From: CAIKZZ01 sp036742455
Lineage (GTDB): Bacteria > Pseudomonadota > Gammaproteobacteria > Steroidobacterales > Steroidobacteraceae
Length of the DNA stretch: 43,276 nucleotides
Assembly: GCA_036742455.1 (NCBI GenBank)
Contig: DAINQU010000024.1
Location: 1 to 43,276 of the forward strand
Direction of reading: 5' to 3'
Position numbers and translations under genes: made by a program
Notes under the pieces: generated by a model
What the model was told of the DNA's origin: nothing
Database searches by the model: none
Seen by the model: only the letters and a program-made list of their open reading frames with translations
Shown: piece by piece, positions 40,774-43,276 of the stretch
Numbering within the stretch: the stretch's first letter is position 1
Layout of the letters: the number at the start of each line of letters is the position of its first letter

Positions 40774-42465
40774 TTAGTGACGCGCCTTCGCAGACTCTTC
40801 GGCCACCACTTTGTTGATGTGCCACTGCTGCGCGATGGCGAGACCCGTGTTGGTGATCCAGTACAGCACCAGACCGGCGGGGAAGAACATCATCATGGCG
40901 GTCATGAAGAACGGCATGATCGCAAAGACCTTCGCTTGCGTGGGGTCGGGCGACGTCGGGTTCATCTTGAACTGACCGAACATGGCCGCGCACATGATGG
41001 CCGGCAGCACAAAGAACGGGTCCTTGACCGACAGGTCATGTATCCAGCCGAAGAACGGCGCTTGGCGCATTTCGACGCTCTCAAGCAACACCCAGTAGAA
41101 GCCCATGAAAACCGGAATCTGGATGAGCATGGGCAGACAGCCGGACAACGGGTTCACTTTCTCGCGCTTGTAGAGCTCCATCATTTGCTTGCCGAGCTCT
41201 TCACGGTTGTCTTTGTAGCGCTCCTGCAAGGCTTTAGCGCGTGGCGCAATGTTGCGCATGCGAGCCATGGAACGACCGCTCGTTTGCGCCAAGGGGAAGA
41301 AAATGGCTTTGATGATGGCCGTCACCAAGATGATCGCAATACCCCAGTTACCGACCAACTTGTGGACTTGGGACAGCAACCAGAACAGGGGCTTCGCGAT
41401 GATCGTCAGTGTGCCGTAATCGACGGTGAGATCCAGCTTCGGAGCGACCGCATCCAACTGGTCCTGGAGTTTGGGTCCGATGTAGGCCTGATCTTTGAAC
41501 GTCGCAGAGGCGCCGGGTGCAACGTCTTGCCACGGCCCCACCGCCGACAGACGGTAATCCCCATTGGCAACGACCATGGAGTAGTCCGTCGGGGCCTTGG
41601 CATCGGGCACGATGGCGGTAACGAAATGGTGCTGTAGCGCGGCGATCCAACCGTCCGTGACGGCGCCCTTCGGCAGTTGGTCGGGATCGGGCTTGTCGAC
41701 CGACACCTTCTGATACTTCTTACCGTTGTAGACCGCCGGGCCCTGATACGAATAGGTCGCCGGGTTGAGCATCGAGCGATCGACTTTCGTCCAGTGATGG
41801 AAGAACTGCGCGTAGGGGCGTCCGCGCCACGCGGCATCGCCGGCGTTCTGTACCGTCTGCTCGAGTCCGATGGCATAGCTGCCACGCGTCAGGTGCAACG
41901 TGCGCTGAACGGTGATGCCGTCGGACCCGGTCCACGTGAAGGGCACATCCAGATGGTCCTTGCCGTCGGCGAGGGTGTAGTCGGTCTGCGCCGTGGTGTA
42001 TTGCGCATCGGGGGCAGAGGCAGCGCCCGCGCCAGCGACACCCCATTGCAGGACGGCGACGCCGTCCGCACCGCTCGGACGCAACAATTGTACGTAACGG
42101 TCTTGGGTATCGACCGAGAGGGAATACTTCGGCAGTGTGGCGCCGCGTATTTCAACACCGGCTGTGTTCACGACGAGGTCGAGCACGTCGGTTCGGATAT
42201 GCACGTCGGTCCCGTTGACCGCGGTGGCCGTGGCCGGCAACGCGGCAGCGGGTACGTCCGCGGCGGGTGTTGTCGCTGCGGCCGCCGGCGCCGAGCCTGC
42301 ACCCGGGACGGAGGCGCGCAAGCCAGGGTCCGTGGTGGTTGCCGGCGCCGTGAGGGCGGTCGCCGCTGGCGGCGCTGGCGGAGCGTAATCGTGCTGCCAC
42401 GTCTGATAGTTGACGAACAGCAGGAGGCCGAGGCCAGCCAGAGCGAATAGGCGTTGGTTATCCAT
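40774..42465 (-). CDS. yidC: Membrane protein insertase YidC
   Basis: Inserts and folds inner-membrane proteins, alone or with SecYEG; F0 subunit c is a classic client. The protein has 563 residues. The first span is RLFALAGLGLLLFVNYQ, followed by a low-complexity Ala/Pro/Thr linker. A large periplasmic beta domain follows (about 75-350; VDTQDRYVQLLRPSGADGVA, FTWTGSDGITVQRTLHLTRG). The conserved five-span core includes GNWGIAIILVTAIIKAIFFPL, NPLSGCLPMLIQIPVFMGFYW and a final span near LVLYWITNTGLAIAQQW. It starts 8 bp after the yidD stop. This is the standard Gram-negative form. Confidence 0.97.
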   Translation of the reverse strand: MDNQRLFALAGLGLLLFVNYQTWQHDYAPPAPPAATALTAPATTTDPGLRASVPGAGSAPAAAATTPAADVPAAALPATATAVNGTDVHIRTDVLDLVVNTAGVEIRGATLPKYSLSVDTQDRYVQLLRPSGADGVAVLQWGVAGAGAASAPDAQYTTAQTDYTLADGKDHLDVPFTWTGSDGITVQRTLHLTRGSYAIGLEQTVQNAGDAAWRGRPYAQFFHHWTKVDRSMLNPATYSYQGPAVYNGKKYQKVSVDKPDPDQLPKGAVTDGWIAALQHHFVTAIVPDAKAPTDYSMVVANGDYRLSAVGPWQDVAPGASATFKDQAYIGPKLQDQLDAVAPKLDLTVDYGTLTIIAKPLFWLLSQVHKLVGNWGIAIILVTAIIKAIFFPLAQTSGRSMARMRNIAPRAKALQERYKDNREELGKQMMELYKREKVNPLSGCLPMLIQIPVFMGFYWVLLESVEMRQAPFFGWIHDLSVKDPFFVLPAIMCAAMFGQFKMNPTSPDPTQAKVFAIMPFFMTAMMMFFPAGLVLYWITNTGLAIAQQWHINKVVAEESAKARH

Positions 42466-42473
42466 GGAAACTC

Positions 42474-42731
42474 TTAGGTGCCATCAACAGGGGGTCTCGC
42501 CTTCGGGGCGATAACCGGTACGGGATCGTAACCGCCCGGGTGCCACGGGTGGCAACGAGCGATACGGCGGGCGGCCATCCAACCACCCCGCGCCGCGCCG
42601 TAGACCTCGATCGCTTCGAGGGCGTACGCAGAGCAGGACGGATAGTAACGACAGTTGGACCCTAACATCGGACTGATGAAGGTCCGGTAAAAGCGAATCG
42701 CGCTATGGGCCACGACGGCGAGCGGACTCAT
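42474..42731 (-). CDS. yidD: Membrane protein insertion efficiency factor YidD
   Basis: Small membrane-associated protein of 85 residues that aids YidC-dependent insertion. The family signature is clear: AIRFYRTFISPMLGSNCRYYPSCSAYALEAI, with the cysteine motif, then ARCHPWHPGGYDPVP. Its ATG overlaps the rnpA stop by 4 bp (42728-42731). Order and length are normal for the rnpA-yidD-yidC block. Confidence 0.96.
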   Translation of the reverse strand: MSPLAVVAHSAIRFYRTFISPMLGSNCRYYPSCSAYALEAIEVYGAARGGWMAARRIARCHPWHPGGYDPVPVIAPKARPPVDGT

Positions 42732-43102
42732 GCAACGGTCCTGGGTGTCATCGAGCGGCGAGTAGCATCGAGGAACAGTCGTTCGAGGCTACGAACGATA
42801 TCAGGCTCTGAGGCCGCTCGAGCGCCCGGCCGACTGGTCACAACGTAATCCAGAGGGGGCAGGTCGGGGCGGGCGTGGCGAAAAACTTCGCGAATGAGGC
42901 GTCGGATGTAGTTGCGCCGAACGGCTTTGCCGACGCTCTTGTAACTGACCGACATGCCGAGGCGCGCATGGCCTCCGGCATTCTGTAACGCATTGATCGC
43001 AAACAGGTTATCGCCTGCCCGTCGACCTTGTCGGTAGACTCGGTCAAAGTCAGCGCCAGAGTGCAGGCGGTGACTGGGACGGAATTCGTACTTTCCGGTC
43101 AC
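42728..43102 (-). CDS. rnpA: Ribonuclease P protein component
   Basis: Basic protein cofactor of RNase P, which matures tRNA 5' ends. I chose the GTG at 43100-43102, giving 124 residues, close to the usual 110-125. No ATG is in frame, and the open frame upstream runs antisense-like through rpmH. Motifs: SHRLHSGADFDRVYRQGRR near the start, RLGMSVSYKSVGKAVRRNYIRRLIREVFR with the RNR-type basic helix, and the strand DYVVTSRPGA. A small CCCGC-TTTT-GCGGG hairpin lies between rpmH and this gene. It overlaps yidD by 4 bp. Confidence 0.94.
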   Translation of the reverse strand: MTGKYEFRPSHRLHSGADFDRVYRQGRRAGDNLFAINALQNAGGHARLGMSVSYKSVGKAVRRNYIRRLIREVFRHARPDLPPLDYVVTSRPGARAASEPDIVRSLERLFLDATRRSMTPRTVA

Positions 43103-43145
43103 GGTGATGGGTGGCCGGTCGCAGTCCCGCAAAAGCGGGTTCCGG

Positions 43146-43276
43146 TTACGGAATGATGCGCTTGCGGCCCTTCGCACGACGGCGCGCGAGGACTTGGCGG
43201 CCCTTCTTCGTCGCCATACGCGCACGGAAACCGTGGGTACGCTTGCGGTGGATCGTGCTCGGCTGGTAAGTGCGCT
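43146..43276 (-). CDS. rpmH: 50S ribosomal protein L34 (partial, 5' end outside window)
   Basis: Short basic ribosomal protein. Reading from the window edge, RTYQPSTIHRKRTHGFRARM, then ATKKGRQVLARRRAKGRKRI-IP and TAA at 43146-43148. Only the first two codons (Met-Lys by family) are missing, giving 44 residues in total. It is the first gene of the rpmH-rnpA-yidD-yidC-mnmE unit; dnaA and the replication origin are expected just beyond the window by analogy with relatives. Confidence 0.97.
   Translation of the reverse strand, partial: RTYQPSTIHRKRTHGFRARMATKKGRQVLARRRAKGRKRIIP

Noticed and set aside
42458..42466. DnaA-box-like TTATCCATG
   Set aside because: Single imperfect match at the yidC start codon with no cluster of boxes; the origin is more likely beyond the rpmH end of the window.

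Overview
The window looks like the origin-proximal part of a high-GC gammaproteobacterial chromosome. Both ends carry the conserved Pseudomonas-type gene order, all on the minus strand. One end has rpmH, rnpA, yidD, yidC and mnmE (43276 down to 39427). The other has mnmG, rsmG, parA, parB, atpI and atpB (10469 down to 1). This order points to Gammaproteobacteria; I cannot name the genus. No rRNA, tRNA, CRISPR array or insertion sequence was seen.

Two things break the usual order. First, mnmE and mnmG, normally adjacent or nearly so, are separated by about 29 kb (10482-39426). Second, extra same-strand genes sit inside the mnmG-rsmG-par run: an orphan peptide-binding lipoprotein, a diheme cytochrome c and a metallo-beta-lactamase-fold hydrolase between mnmG and rsmG, and a TPR glycosyltransferase between rsmG and parA. 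MnmG itself appears to lack about 45-50 residues in its C-terminal helical region.

The 29-kb segment starts on the mnmG side with arsC, an HPP-family membrane protein and a pirin. The rest (12461-39426) is a cell-surface and export locus. A plus-strand run encodes a Porin_5-like porin, a periplasmic coiled-coil protein, a SurA-like/DsbA-like fusion and a TPR-GT41 (O-GlcNAc-transferase-like) enzyme. Convergent to it is a minus-strand five-gene run: TpsB transporter, a 3518-residue TpsA filamentous-haemagglutinin exoprotein, an ExbB fused to a periplasmic DUF2341/LamG-like domain, ExbD and a TonB-like protein. Further along lie a secreted PstS-like binding protein, a lone GspC-like protein, a second TPR-GT41 enzyme and a small FAS1-like secreted protein.

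My reading is that these genes form one envelope system. The giant adhesin may be glycosylated in the cytoplasm by GT41 enzymes (as in HMW1A/B/C), folded and disulfide-bonded by the SurA/DsbA fusion, exported by TpsB, and served by a dedicated proton-driven TonB/ExbD/LamG-ExbB complex. Pho-box-like heptamer pairs lie upstream of the porin, the tpsB operon and the PstS-like gene, suggesting phosphate-starvation control. The protein families are read from sequence motifs; the system-level function and its regulation are inference.
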